DNA from: Shimia sp. CNT1-13L.2
Lineage (GTDB): Bacteria; Pseudomonadota; Alphaproteobacteria; Rhodobacterales; Rhodobacteraceae
Assembly (NCBI RefSeq): GCF_024331145.1
Contig: NZ_JANDJO010000016.1
Span: 1 to 37,461 of the forward strand
Reading direction: 5' to 3'
Length of the DNA: 37,461 nucleotides
Made by a program: the position numbers and the translations under genes. The notes beneath the pieces are model-generated. The model saw only the letters and a program-made list of their open reading frames with translations. It was not told the origin of the DNA and did not search any database. Below are positions 1-9,267 of this stretch, piece by piece. The first letter of the stretch is position 1; every line of letters starts with the position of its first letter.

Positions 1-28
1 CGCCGCCGGTGAAGGGGGTTCTAAGCAT
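1..28 (-). CDS. 5' end of an unidentified gene running off the left edge
   Basis: An ATG lies at 28-26 on the minus strand, preceded by a strong ribosome binding site (GGAGG, nine bases before the ATG). The frame stays open to the window edge and encodes MLRTPFTGG. Only nine residues are visible, so the product cannot be named. The AT-rich stretch at about 50-100 upstream is a plausible promoter region for it. The call rests on the ribosome binding site and start alone. Confidence 0.45.
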
Positions 29-259
29 AACACCAAACCTCCGCAAGCGCTTTTTTCAACTTTCACACAAAAAATTCAAACATCCTTAAAAATAAGGCGC
101 ATTGGGATTTCAGAGCCTGTGTTTACGCCTCTGCCCCCATGAAAATTGCGGGGCTCAAGTCGCATGTTCTGCCCAAATCGCCAAGGAAGCCGCCGATTCA
201 CCGTTTCCTGGAGGGGAATCCATGAATCATTTCCCGGAATCGCCGGCGACTCGGGGCGA
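29..259. other. Intergenic region with AT-rich promoter-like stretch
   Basis: This 231-base gap separates two minus-strand genes. Positions 50-97 are clearly AT-rich against the GC-rich background and include a short inverted repeat, CCTTA (84-88) and TAAGG (93-97). I infer that this is the promoter region of the gene starting at 28. A small plus-strand frame at 222-284 has a good Shine-Dalgarno but is not called. No convincing terminator for the gene ending at 260 was found. Confidence 0.4.
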
Positions 260-3200
260 TTATTTGTTCGAACGCCCCACGTAGCCCGCGAGCACCTGGA
301 GAATCTTGTATGCCGTTCCGGCATCGTTGCCGACTACCGCCAGGAATTCTTCCTCACCCAGACGCAGGGCCTTGAGGTCACTGCGCACATACATGTCGAG
401 CGCACGCTTCTCTTTGCGCACCAGCGCCAGTTCCCCGACCAAAGTGCCCGGACCGGCCACCGCGATGACATCACGCCGCCCGGCATCGTCACTGAACAGC
501 ATTTCAGCTTCGCCCTCGAGAATGAGGTAGGCACCATCAGCGGCGTCATCCCCGCGATGGAACACGTAACCACCGGCCGGTGCCTCGAACCATTGCGCAC
601 CAAACGCCAAAAGGCGCAGCTGCTTGCGTCCCAATCCTGAAAACAGATCTGTCGAGACCAACGCCCGCATCTTCTTTTTCAAGTCGGCACTGGCCGCGTT
701 GTCGTCGGTTTCCGAAGACATACCACCGCTGTCCTTGATCCGTCCGTGTTCGATCTCGACGGTGAGGTCGAACTCTTCCGGCTGGGCATGTGTTTCTTCC
801 AGGAACAGGATCGTGGAGTTCGGGAGCAGCTTGCGGATGTTCCGGATGATCTCGCGGCATTCCTCCGGATCGTCCATCGCCAGACAGCCATCCAGGATCA
901 GGACGTCAGGGCGCTTGACCGCCGCCCGCCCGACCGACAGGGGTTCGACAAAGGCCGACGGGAGACCGGCGCCACCGATCCCGGTCGGAACCGTGAACAG
1001 AAGTTCGGCCACGTTTGGCTTCAGCCCTTCATCAATCAGGACACGCGCCACGACATCGCGGATCTGCTCTCCCTTGCCACCGGAACTTGTGGAAAGGGTG
1101 CCATAAATCGCGTTCTCAAGCACACTCAGCCCGGGAGAGAAGGTGTTTTCGTTCAGAGGCTCGAAGGAGTCCGAAACCCAGCCTTCCAGCTTGACGCGCT
1201 GTTGATGGCGCAGATCAAGGATCATGTCCTTCAACTCGTCCGAGAAGGCCGGGCCGATCTGCTCGGCCGAAACCTCGAAGGGAAGCGTCAGCATCTTGAT
1301 CTGATCTTCGTGGTCCAACGCATCCAGCCCGTTTTCCCGGCTTTTCTGGACGAGGTCGACCTTGGTACGGAAATCATCCGGATCAAGGCCAAGGCGTCGG
1401 AACAGCGGGTGCTCGGTGCCGTCGACGCCGAAGGTGAGGTTCAGCATCTCGATCACTTCCTGCGACAGACGCAACATACCCGCCGACAGCCCGATTTCGT
1501 TCAGCAAGTCGAGAAAGTCGCTGACCGTGGAATGGCCATAGTCGATGGCATCCGTCTTGGGTGTCGCGAAGAACAGGTTCGCCGACACTGGCAAAGCAGG
1601 GTTGTAGACTTCGGGGTCAAAGCGGAAATACGCCTTGTCCAGCCCCTCCTCACGCAGCGCCTCCAAGACCTTCGGGCGCAAGGCGACAAGCATTTCCGCC
1701 AGTTTGGGGTGATCAACCTGCTGGAACGTCTGATCAAGCCCACGACGGAACATCGCGTTTCCGGATCCGATTGCCTCCATCACCTGAAGCCACCAGTCCC
1801 GCACATCCGCACGGGTTTCGCCACCCGCGATCTGGGGATTGACCCAGTCGGCGTACCAGGCATCCGTACTGTTGCCCGAGCGTTCGGACTCCACCGCGCG
1901 GTGCTGTTCCTTGGCCTGTTTGTCTTCAGGGACCTCCAGCGGCCTTACCGGTGTGCTGCGCAGAGGCATCATCACGTTGTCGCCAAAGCTGCCCTCGAAA
2001 ACATAAGGGGTCATCTCGGCATAGCCGACACGTGTGGAAATCACCATCTGGTGCAGCTTGTTGAGGTCCTCGCCCCCGATACTCACACTGCCCGAGACCG
2101 GGACAACCTCGCGCGTGAACAGATCAGCGAGAGCGCGCCGTTCTTCCTGATCCGCGGCCGAGACAGCAACCAAGGTCCCTTTCGGCACATGTTGGGTGAT
2201 TTCCTCCAGGACCGCGTCGCCATTGTGATCGACAACCGTCACGTTGCGCAGGTCGATATCTCCATCCAGATGGGGGATGTCTTGGGGTCCTTCATCAAAG
2301 AGCTCTTCATCCACCATACCCTGCGGATTGAAACGATCGATGATCAGATGCCAGCGTAGCGACAGGTCCTGAACGCGGTTGTAGTAGTTCAGGAGTTCCT
2401 TCCACGGCGAGGACAGATCCTTGTAAGCCGCCAGCGCCGCGACAAGCGCGCCAACGGAAACCTGCCCCTTGATGGCGAGATAGCCACCAATCGAATAGAA
2501 GAACAGCGGCGTCAGCTGGTTGATGAAGTTGTTGAGGAACTTCATGAAGAATTTCTTCTTGTAGATCGTCAAGCGGATGTCGAACAACGTGCCCAGACGC
2601 CGTGTGATGATCAAAAGGCGGTGACGCCAGCCCACGTTCGAGCGCAACGTGGGGGCACCGGACGCGGTTTCGCCGATTTCAGCAGCGAGGTGACGTACCT
2701 CCTTGATGCGCTCCTTGTTGTAGAGGTTGATTTCACGCTGCAACTTAGGGATCAGCCAGGCCTGCAGGGGGATCAGCGCACAGGCCGCCACCCCGAACCA
2801 GAAACTTTGCAGGAACAAAAAGGCAAGGATGGTGAGCATCTGACCAGCCTGAAGGACCGGCAGGCTGATCGCGTCGCCCATCATGCCGCCCATCGGCTCT
2901 GCCTCGGAGGTGATCATCGAGACCATCTCGCCCTGCGAAGTCCGCTTGAGGTAAGGTTGCGGGAAACGCATGATCCGGGAAATCAGCTGGAACCGGAAAC
3001 GGCGCAACATCCGCTCGGACAGGATGCCTTTGAGCGTATTGATGCGCATCTTCGTGAGACCATGCCCCAACACGGAAATCAGGAAAGCACCGCACAGCAG
3101 CATCAGGAAGGTGACCTGATCGAATTCGCGATCAAGCCACTCGACGTAAATGAACGACTGATCCGACGAAATCGCATCGTTGATGATGCGCTTGGGCAGT

Positions 3201-3307
3201 TCAAGCGTCAGATACAAAAGAGGAAACAGACAAGCCGTCAAGATCAGAAGAAATAGCTGATCCCGTTTCGAATACTTCCAAATAAAGGAAAAAAGTGAGC
3301 GTTCTAT
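260..3307 (-). CDS. ABC-type membrane protein with degenerate, interrupted ATPase domain and C-terminal cNMP-binding domain
   Basis: From the TTG at 3241 the protein has 993 residues. Residues 1-310 are an ABC exporter-type membrane domain. An ABC ATPase fold follows from about 328, but its motifs are eroded: the Walker A loop is SAADQEERRA (361-370), the Q-loop Gln is Met410, the signature reads LSVGR (768-772), and Walker B is DVLILDG with Gly785 where the catalytic Glu belongs. About 260 residues (425-690) of unrecognised sequence are inserted between Q-loop and signature. Residues 860-993 form a cyclic-nucleotide-binding domain with GELAL and a following Arg-Ala (VRKEKRA). The TTG would cut the first membrane helix. 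The frame is open upstream to 3367, and an AGGAG lies eight bases before ATA at 3307-3305, giving IERSLFSFIWKYS, a typical N-terminus for this fold. I therefore extend it 22 residues. Transport by ATP hydrolysis looks unlikely; a sensory or structural role is inferred. Confidence 0.8.
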   Translation of the reverse strand: MERSLFSFIWKYSKRDQLFLLILTACLFPLLYLTLELPKRIINDAISSDQSFIYVEWLDREFDQVTFLMLLCGAFLISVLGHGLTKMRINTLKGILSERMLRRFRFQLISRIMRFPQPYLKRTSQGEMVSMITSEAEPMGGMMGDAISLPVLQAGQMLTILAFLFLQSFWFGVAACALIPLQAWLIPKLQREINLYNKERIKEVRHLAAEIGETASGAPTLRSNVGWRHRLLIITRRLGTLFDIRLTIYKKKFFMKFLNNFINQLTPLFFYSIGGYLAIKGQVSVGALVAALAAYKDLSSPWKELLNYYNRVQDLSLRWHLIIDRFNPQGMVDEELFDEGPQDIPHLDGDIDLRNVTVVDHNGDAVLEEITQHVPKGTLVAVSAADQEERRALADLFTREVVPVSGSVSIGGEDLNKLHQMVISTRVGYAEMTPYVFEGSFGDNVMMPLRSTPVRPLEVPEDKQAKEQHRAVESERSGNSTDAWYADWVNPQIAGGETRADVRDWWLQVMEAIGSGNAMFRRGLDQTFQQVDHPKLAEMLVALRPKVLEALREEGLDKAYFRFDPEVYNPALPVSANLFFATPKTDAIDYGHSTVSDFLDLLNEIGLSAGMLRLSQEVIEMLNLTFGVDGTEHPLFRRLGLDPDDFRTKVDLVQKSRENGLDALDHEDQIKMLTLPFEVSAEQIGPAFSDELKDMILDLRHQQRVKLEGWVSDSFEPLNENTFSPGLSVLENAIYGTLSTSSGGKGEQIRDVVARVLIDEGLKPNVAELLFTVPTGIGGAGLPSAFVEPLSVGRAAVKRPDVLILDGCLAMDDPEECREIIRNIRKLLPNSTILFLEETHAQPEEFDLTVEIEHGRIKDSGGMSSETDDNAASADLKKKMRALVSTDLFSGLGRKQLRLLAFGAQWFEAPAGGYVFHRGDDAADGAYLILEGEAEMLFSDDAGRRDVIAVAGPGTLVGELALVRKEKRALDMYVRSDLKALRLGEEEFLAVVGNDAGTAYKILQVLAGYVGRSNK

Positions 3308-3449
3308 GACTGAAACTCCTGTGCCTCCCGGCCGGTGAATTGCCGACCTGTCGGGATATCGAAATCATGCTATCAATCCGCAAGGTGCCAAATCAAGCAC
3401 TTGCCGTAACGTCCCCGCGTGTGTTTCGGCGCGCCAGCGCACAGGGTGT

Positions 3450-3478
3450 TTGCACCCCTATCACATTCCCGCTAGTCT
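3450..3478 (+). promoter_or_regulatory. Candidate sigma-70 promoter for the DUF3307 gene
   Basis: TTGCAC (3450-3455) and TAGTCT (3473-3478) are separated by 17 bases, close to the housekeeping consensus. The site lies 35 bases before the ATG at 3514, so the leader would be short. Found by eye only. Confidence 0.4.
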
Positions 3479-3513
3479 TTCCCGCGTAACCGCTCTTCAA
3501 ATGTGAGTTCCTG

Positions 3514-3900
3514 ATGGACGGCACCCTGACTGTTCTGCTGTTATTGGCACTGATGCAAATCAAGCATCTGTTTGCCGATTTTTTCATGCAGACACCTTGG
3601 ATGCTGACGGATCGTGAACGGTACATACACATGGGGCGTGCCGTACATGCAGGCATTCACTGCGTGTTTTCCATCCTTATCTTCTGGGCCTTCGGCACCT
3701 CGGCTGTCTGGATTGCCATTCTTGTTCTGTTTGAATGGGTGACGCATTTCCATATCGACTTCTGGAAAGCCAGCACCGGCGTCAAGAAGGGCCATACTCC
3801 AGCCGATGCCGCATTTTGGCGTGCGATGGGCACAGATCAGGCCCTTCACCATCTGACCAATATCGGGATGGCCCTCGTCTGGTACCTCTACGCGAACTGA
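3514..3900 (+). CDS. DUF3307 family membrane protein
   Basis: The 128-residue protein is almost entirely hydrophobic helices with conserved polar residues inside them: K-H-L-F-A-D-F near 17-23, a central F-E-W-V-T-H-F-H-I-D-F-W segment around 73-84, and D-Q-A-L-H-H near 108-113. This pattern of membrane-embedded His and Asp residues matches DUF3307, whose biochemical function is unknown. The protein is expected in the inner membrane. The ATG at 3514 follows a weak ribosome binding site and a good sigma-70-like promoter at 3450-3478. Its last 13 bases overlap the end of the convergent hot-dog dehydratase gene, so the two transcripts are antisense at their tails. It stands alone, with no operon partner. 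Confidence 0.8.
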   Translation: MDGTLTVLLLLALMQIKHLFADFFMQTPWMLTDRERYIHMGRAVHAGIHCVFSILIFWAFGTSAVWIAILVLFEWVTHFHIDFWKASTGVKKGHTPADAAFWRAMGTDQALHHLTNIGMALVWYLYAN

Positions 3901-4682
3901 CCGCCGAACTCCGCGTCGGCCACCGCGGTAATGATACTTTCTGCCGACACGACGAACACACGCGCGGTCCGCACGATACCGTTTTCATCCCTCTGCCGTG
4001 GCAAGACCGCCAGTTTGAGTTTTACTCCCACTGGAACTGGTGCCATGAAGCGTACCTTCAGGCTCTCGATGGAACCGGCCTTCAATCCGCGATCCAATGC
4101 GGCCTCAATAACGCCCGCAAAGAACATGCCCGGCACGACAGCGCCATCCAGCCCGACCAGACGGGCCGCCCTGTCATCGACATGGATAGGGTTGGAATCA
4201 TTTGCCAAGTCAAGATAGTGCCTGACAGCATCCGCCGCGAAAGCGGAGGTTTCGAACCAGATCATCTCGGGATGTTTCTGCCGTTCGGTAAACGCCGCTC
4301 CCTTGAGGTTCACCATCACCTCGGGAGGAACAAACTTCAAACGCGTTTGCATCTCTCCGGCGGGCTCTCCCGCGACGGACCATCGAAAATCGAAAACGCG
4401 CCCCGAAGACACCTCGGGTGTTGCGACCTCAAGGGTCAGGGTGTCATCCGGCCTGAGCGAGCGCAAAACCCGAAAAGACTGGGCCTCGTGAACAACGCCC
4501 TGCCCTTGCGGCGGTACCATCTTTGCGGCCACCTCCTGCAAGCCCGGATGCCCCAGAAGAAGCGCGGGACTTGTCAGGGGAACGGGCTGCGCCCCATCAA
4601 GCATGTCGTTCAGAAGGGACGACAGGGCCGCAACGGCCTCGGCGTTTATCCTGACTTCCGAAAGCGTCAGGGCCTCAGCCAT
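3888..4682 (-). CDS. MaoC-like hot-dog fold acyl dehydratase/hydratase
   Basis: This 264-residue protein reads as a double hot-dog hydratase. The C-terminal half carries the hydratase-2 signature D162-x-N164-P-I-H167, followed by Ala- and Gly-rich helix sequence (GLDGAVVPGMFFAG). The N-terminal half has hot-dog-like strands without a catalytic motif, as in double hot-dog enzymes. It should remove water from, or add water to, a beta-hydroxyacyl or enoyl thioester, probably bound to the acyl carrier protein encoded two genes upstream. Its ATG (4682-4680) overlaps the ketosynthase stop by eight bases, indicating translational coupling in the order ACP, ketosynthase, dehydratase. Substrate chain length and ACP versus CoA preference cannot be read from sequence. 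Confidence 0.8.
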   Translation of the reverse strand: MAEALTLSEVRINAEAVAALSSLLNDMLDGAQPVPLTSPALLLGHPGLQEVAAKMVPPQGQGVVHEAQSFRVLRSLRPDDTLTLEVATPEVSSGRVFDFRWSVAGEPAGEMQTRLKFVPPEVMVNLKGAAFTERQKHPEMIWFETSAFAADAVRHYLDLANDSNPIHVDDRAARLVGLDGAVVPGMFFAGVIEAALDRGLKAGSIESLKVRFMAPVPVGVKLKLAVLPRQRDENGIVRTARVFVVSAESIITAVADAEFGGQFA

Positions 4683-5886
4683 CGAAACGTTTCAGAATGA
4701 CCGAGGCGTTCACACCGCCAAAGGCAAGCGAATTGGACATCACCGCCCCAGTGTCGATCGCGCGCGCCGTGTTGGCCACGGGATCAAGCCCGATTTTCGG
4801 ATCAATTTCATTAAAGTTGATCGTAGGCGGGGCCGTCTGTTCCATCAGCGCCTTGGCCGCGACGATCAGTTCAATCGCGCCAGCCGCCCCAAGGGAATGG
4901 CCGTGAACCGGCTTGGTCGAGGAAATCTCGACACCTTCAAGATCGGCGCCAAAAACTTCGCGCAGGGCGCCGGTTTCCGTCACATCATTGGCAACCGTTC
5001 CGGTGCCATGCGCATTCACATAGCCGATGTCCGACGATTGCAGACCGGCATCCTCCAGCGCAAGCTGCATGCACTTGGTGGCGCGCTCTGGATCGGGGCG
5101 CAAGAGGTCTCCGGCATCGGAGTTGGTTCCAAACCCCGCGATTTCGCACAGGATCGTGGCACCGCGGGCCTCGGCACTTTCCAGCGTTTCAAGCACAAGC
5201 ACCCCAGCGCCCTCGCCAAGGATCATCCCGTTGCGATCTTTCGAGAACGGGCGGTTCTTGTCTGCGGTCATCACACGCAGCAGTTCCCAGACGCGGAACA
5301 CACCATTCACCAGACAAGCCTCGGACCCCCCAGCGATACACCGCTCCATCGCCCCGCCCTTGATAAGCTGATAGGCAAGCCCGACACCCTGACTTCCGGA
5401 AGAACAGGCCGTGGACGGGCAATAGATCGGTCCCTTGGCGCCAAACTCCATGGACACCCACGAGGCGGACGCGTTGTTCATGATCTTCGGCACCGACATC
5501 GGATCAAGCCGCATGGAGCCGTCTTTTCCGAAAGCGAGATAGTTGTCATCCAGCGTCTTGGCGCCGCCAAACCCCGAGCCGATCACGACGCCGCACCGGT
5601 CATCAATGTCGTCACTCTCAAGGCCCGACTGGGCAATCGCTTCCCTCGCGGCGTGAACCGCATAGCTCGCGACGGGGTCGCGCATCCGGTGGCCGGACTC
5701 TGCAAGCAGCTGTTCAAGGTCTTCCGCGGTCAGCGCCGCAGCTGTTCCGACCCGCTGTTGCGGGAGATCGGGAAAATCGACCGGACGCACACCTGATTTG
5801 CCGTTAACCGCTCCCTGCCAGAGTGCATCGACACCCAGACCACAGGCGGAAACCGCCCCCATTCCCGTAACGACAACACGTCTCAC
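4675..5886 (-). CDS. Beta-ketoacyl-ACP synthase, FabF/NodE-like
   Basis: The 403-residue protein is a full-length condensing enzyme. The active-site Cys161 sits in STACSSGS; His293 is in NAHGTGT and His330 in KPVHGHSLGAAG, completing the Cys-His-His triad of elongating ketosynthases (FabF/KAS II class). The length matches FabF and NodE. It should extend an ACP-bound acyl chain using malonyl-ACP. The ATG overlaps the stop of the acyl carrier protein gene (5883-5886), so the pair is translationally coupled. A housekeeping FabF is usually beside fabG, fabD and acpP; none of those is next to this gene, so I infer a dedicated secondary acyl pathway. NodFE-like lipid modification or a short polyketide-type product are alternatives. 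Confidence 0.88.
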   Translation of the reverse strand: MRRVVVTGMGAVSACGLGVDALWQGAVNGKSGVRPVDFPDLPQQRVGTAAALTAEDLEQLLAESGHRMRDPVASYAVHAAREAIAQSGLESDDIDDRCGVVIGSGFGGAKTLDDNYLAFGKDGSMRLDPMSVPKIMNNASASWVSMEFGAKGPIYCPSTACSSGSQGVGLAYQLIKGGAMERCIAGGSEACLVNGVFRVWELLRVMTADKNRPFSKDRNGMILGEGAGVLVLETLESAEARGATILCEIAGFGTNSDAGDLLRPDPERATKCMQLALEDAGLQSSDIGYVNAHGTGTVANDVTETGALREVFGADLEGVEISSTKPVHGHSLGAAGAIELIVAAKALMEQTAPPTINFNEIDPKIGLDPVANTARAIDTGAVMSNSLAFGGVNASVILKRFDG

Positions 5887-6155
5887 GCGGTTTCGTCTTT
5901 CCGGTGTTCCTCGATTTTGTCCTGCGCGAGGTCAAGAAGGTCTTGCACGGTTTCGACGTCGGTGAGTTCGTTGTCGACGGAAATGTAGACGCCGTATTCC
6001 TCTTCCAGCGCCATCAGGATCATCACGAAATCCGCGGATTGAATATCCAGATCCTCAAGGCGGCTCTGGGGTGTGATGTCGGAGATGTCGACCATCCCCT
6101 CACGTGCAACCAGTTCCAGAAGCTCTTGTGAAAGGTCGCTTTTTTCCGTGCCCAT
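5883..6155 (-). CDS. Acyl carrier protein, NodF-like
   Basis: A 90-residue acidic helical protein of acyl carrier protein size. The phosphopantetheine attachment Ser is most likely Ser40 in DLDIQSADFV, which replaces the usual DSL triplet of housekeeping AcpP by QSA. That deviation is typical of specialised carrier proteins. Helix 2 and the acidic recognition surface (EEEYGVYISVDNELTDVETV) are present. The gene is first in the operon with the ketosynthase and dehydratase and overlaps the ketosynthase start by four bases. The ribosome binding site is GGAAGG-like, upstream of the ATG at 6155. The product should carry the growing acyl chain in the cytoplasm. Confidence 0.88.
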   Translation of the reverse strand: MGTEKSDLSQELLELVAREGMVDISDITPQSRLEDLDIQSADFVMILMALEEEYGVYISVDNELTDVETVQDLLDLAQDKIEEHRKDETA

Positions 6156-6262
6156 GTCTTTCCTTCCCTCGGCGGAACGGCGTCGAAATGTGACGCTCTT
6201 TTCCCGAGCTTAGGCAACCCCGCGGCATTTTTCCAGCAAGAACCGCGCGTCAAAACGACAAA

Positions 6263-6282
6263 CCGTGCCCCGAGGGGCACGG
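6263..6282 (-). terminator. Probable terminator after the rhodanese gene
   Basis: A perfect 8-bp stem, CCGTGCCC and GGGCACGG, encloses a CGAG tetraloop. On the minus strand it is followed by a T-rich run (TTTGTCGTTTT). It lies 60 bases past the rhodanese stop and upstream of the ACP operon, separating the two transcription units. Confidence 0.6.
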
Positions 6283-6292
6283 CGAAAATCAA

Positions 6293-6325
6293 CGTCGGTA
6301 TTGCGTCGGTATCGTGACGGTATCG
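6293..6325. repeat. Three 11-bp tandem repeats
   Basis: CGTCGGTATTG (6293-6303), CGTCGGTATCG (6304-6314) and TGACGGTATCG (6315-6325) follow each other directly. The unit is about one helical turn, so the copies face the same side of the DNA. They lie just after the rhodanese gene and about 140-170 bases upstream of the ACP start. A regulator array is possible; no regulator can be named. Confidence 0.55.
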
Positions 6326-6342
6326 CGGAGGTGCGAAATTGC

Positions 6343-6735
6343 CTACATGCCGGGATCGACGGGCTCCGAGGCTGGCCCGCCACCCTCTTTCCAGTCGCTC
6401 AACCCGCCAAGGTTGAAGACCTCGCCATAGCCCATGTCCTTGAGCAGCTTGCCCGCAAGCGCGGCGCGACCGCCAGAGGCACAGTGCAGGATCACCGCGC
6501 GATCCTTCCGCAACTCGGGATCATGAAACTGGGTCGCGGGATCGGCACGGAATTCGAGCATCCCGCGCGGGATGTGATGCGAGCCCTGCGCCCTGCCCTG
6601 CATCTGCAACTCGGGCGCGTCACGCACATCCAGAAGCAAGGCACCTGCCTCGATCCTGGCCATCGCATCCGCCACGGAAATCCGCGGAACCGCGGCATTG
6701 GCCGCTTCCATCATCTGAGCCACGGTGAGGGCCAT
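6343..6735 (-). CDS. Rhodanese-like sulfurtransferase domain protein
   Basis: A single-domain rhodanese of 130 residues. The central LLLDVRDAPELQMQG strand-loop and the active loop HCASGGRAAL are clear; the Cys of that loop would carry the persulfide or bind thiolate or oxyanion substrates. It is cytoplasmic, with no signal peptide. A GTG lies one codon earlier (6738), but the ATG at 6735 has AGGAG seven bases before it, so I prefer the ATG. It is monocistronic, with a terminator-like hairpin at 6263-6282. The sulfur acceptor is unknown; single-domain rhodaneses serve many roles, including cyanide and sulfide handling. Confidence 0.85.
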   Translation of the reverse strand: MALTVAQMMEAANAAVPRISVADAMARIEAGALLLDVRDAPELQMQGRAQGSHHIPRGMLEFRADPATQFHDPELRKDRAVILHCASGGRAALAGKLLKDMGYGEVFNLGGLSDWKEGGGPASEPVDPGM

Positions 6736-7075
6736 CACATCTCTCCTTTTGAATCTGTTTCATTCACCCTAGCGGGCAACGGACAGGTTGCAAGGCAGAG
6801 GAGATGAAGTTTGGGTGAACGAGTGCGAGGTGCCAGCAGCTAAAGCCCCCAAGCCGACATGCGAGGCAACAGCCTTTCAACTCTAACCGGATCACAAAGT
6901 GATCCGGATCGCACCCGACCCCGCCCCCCAGGGCGGGTGCGATTTTGCGACGGTGCGAGAAACAAGACGCCTTGAGAGAACGTGAGGTCGCGTCTTGCCT
7001 TGAGCCACCCTCGGGGTCGGGCGCGATCCTGCCGCCATCAAGACATCGAAAAGGTTGAAGACCCGCCTGACTAAA
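6736..7075. other. Gene-free region with nested inverted repeats
   Basis: No credible reading frame lies in these 340 bases. Instead there is: a palindrome with 9-bp arms CCGGATCAC (6887-6895) and GTGATCCGG (6899-6907) around AAA; a long-range pairing of 6906-6923 with 7012-7029 (17 of 18 positions complementary); an alternative 10-bp stem ATCGCACCCG (6908-6917) with CGGGTGCGAT (6934-6943), followed on the plus strand by TTTT; and an inner 8-bp stem CAAGACGC (6963-6970) with GCGTCTTG (6990-6997). It may be a structured RNA, a REP-like repeat or a terminator for the gene ending at 7076. It does not resemble tmRNA, RNase P RNA or SRP RNA. Confidence 0.55.
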
Positions 7076-7384
7076 TCAGCACTTCAACTTGACTTGAACC
7101 ATCGCAGGGCGCTCGGACCTGCCCTGGAATTCAAAGATTGTGCCCCCTACGTGGGTCGCCTTGCAGCCAGTGATCTCCTTGGCAGCACGAACGGCTTGTT
7201 CGATACGGACATCACGCTTTTTACCATGCTTAACGTCCAGCATCACAACGGTCGCGCCGCCTTTCTTGACGATCGTGGCCGGAATACCATCGACTTCACC
7301 CTTCATATCAGCAGCACTGGCAGCTGCTGACATGGACACGGCTGCAATGGTTGCAATCAACGTGGAACGGAAAAGGTTCTTCAT
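7076..7384 (-). CDS. Small exported protein of unknown function
   Basis: The 102-residue product begins with a clear Sec signal peptide: MKNLFR, a hydrophobic stretch, and a likely cut after AAASA at about residue 24. The mature protein of roughly 78 residues is basic, with many Lys and Arg, and has two Cys, one in GCKATH and one as the last residue, so an intramolecular or intermolecular disulfide is possible in the periplasm. I do not recognise a family. The start has AGGAG eight bases upstream, but that ribosome binding site is fully paired in a 14-bp hairpin (7388-7430), so translation is probably regulated. It follows lepA on the same strand by 72 bases. Confidence 0.75.
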   Translation of the reverse strand: MKNLFRSTLIATIAAVSMSAAASAADMKGEVDGIPATIVKKGGATVVMLDVKHGKKRDVRIEQAVRAAKEITGCKATHVGGTIFEFQGRSERPAMVQVKLKC

Positions 7385-7387
7385 TGT

Positions 7388-7430
7388 AAAGGCTCCTGAT
7401 TTCTAAGGAAAAATTTAATCAGGAGCCTTT
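7388..7430 (-). promoter_or_regulatory. Hairpin sequestering the ribosome binding site of the gene at 7384
   Basis: Arms AAAGGCTCCTGATT and AATCAGGAGCCTTT pair perfectly over 14 bp (7388-7401 with 7417-7430) around a 15-base AT-rich loop. On the minus-strand RNA the downstream arm contains AGGAG, the ribosome binding site of the exported protein, which starts four bases later. No T-run follows, so a terminator is less likely than an RBS-masking switch. Confidence 0.65.
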
Positions 7431-7456
7431 GGAAATTCAAGCGTTAAAGTTGAATA

Positions 7457-9256
<1,800 letters not shown>

Positions 9257-9267
9257 AGTGGCGGGAT

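Noticed and set aside
222..284. Possible 20-residue plus-strand peptide with a strong Shine-Dalgarno (GGAGGGG)
   Set aside because: It is very short, overlaps the end of the ABC-type gene antisense, and has no other support.
746..2359. Plus-strand open frame (537 codons) across the ABC-type gene
   Set aside because: It is a shadow of the minus-strand gene, which has clear membrane, ATPase-fold and cNMP domains.
3201..3383. Minus-strand 60-codon frame overlapping the start of the ABC-type gene
   Set aside because: It is out of frame with the expected N-terminal helix and has low-complexity, non-family sequence.
6887..7029. tmRNA, RNase P RNA, SRP RNA or 6S RNA identity for the structured gap
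   Set aside because: No tRNA-like T loop, no RNase P conserved blocks and no SRP tetraloop motif were seen; 6S RNA could be neither supported nor excluded by eye.
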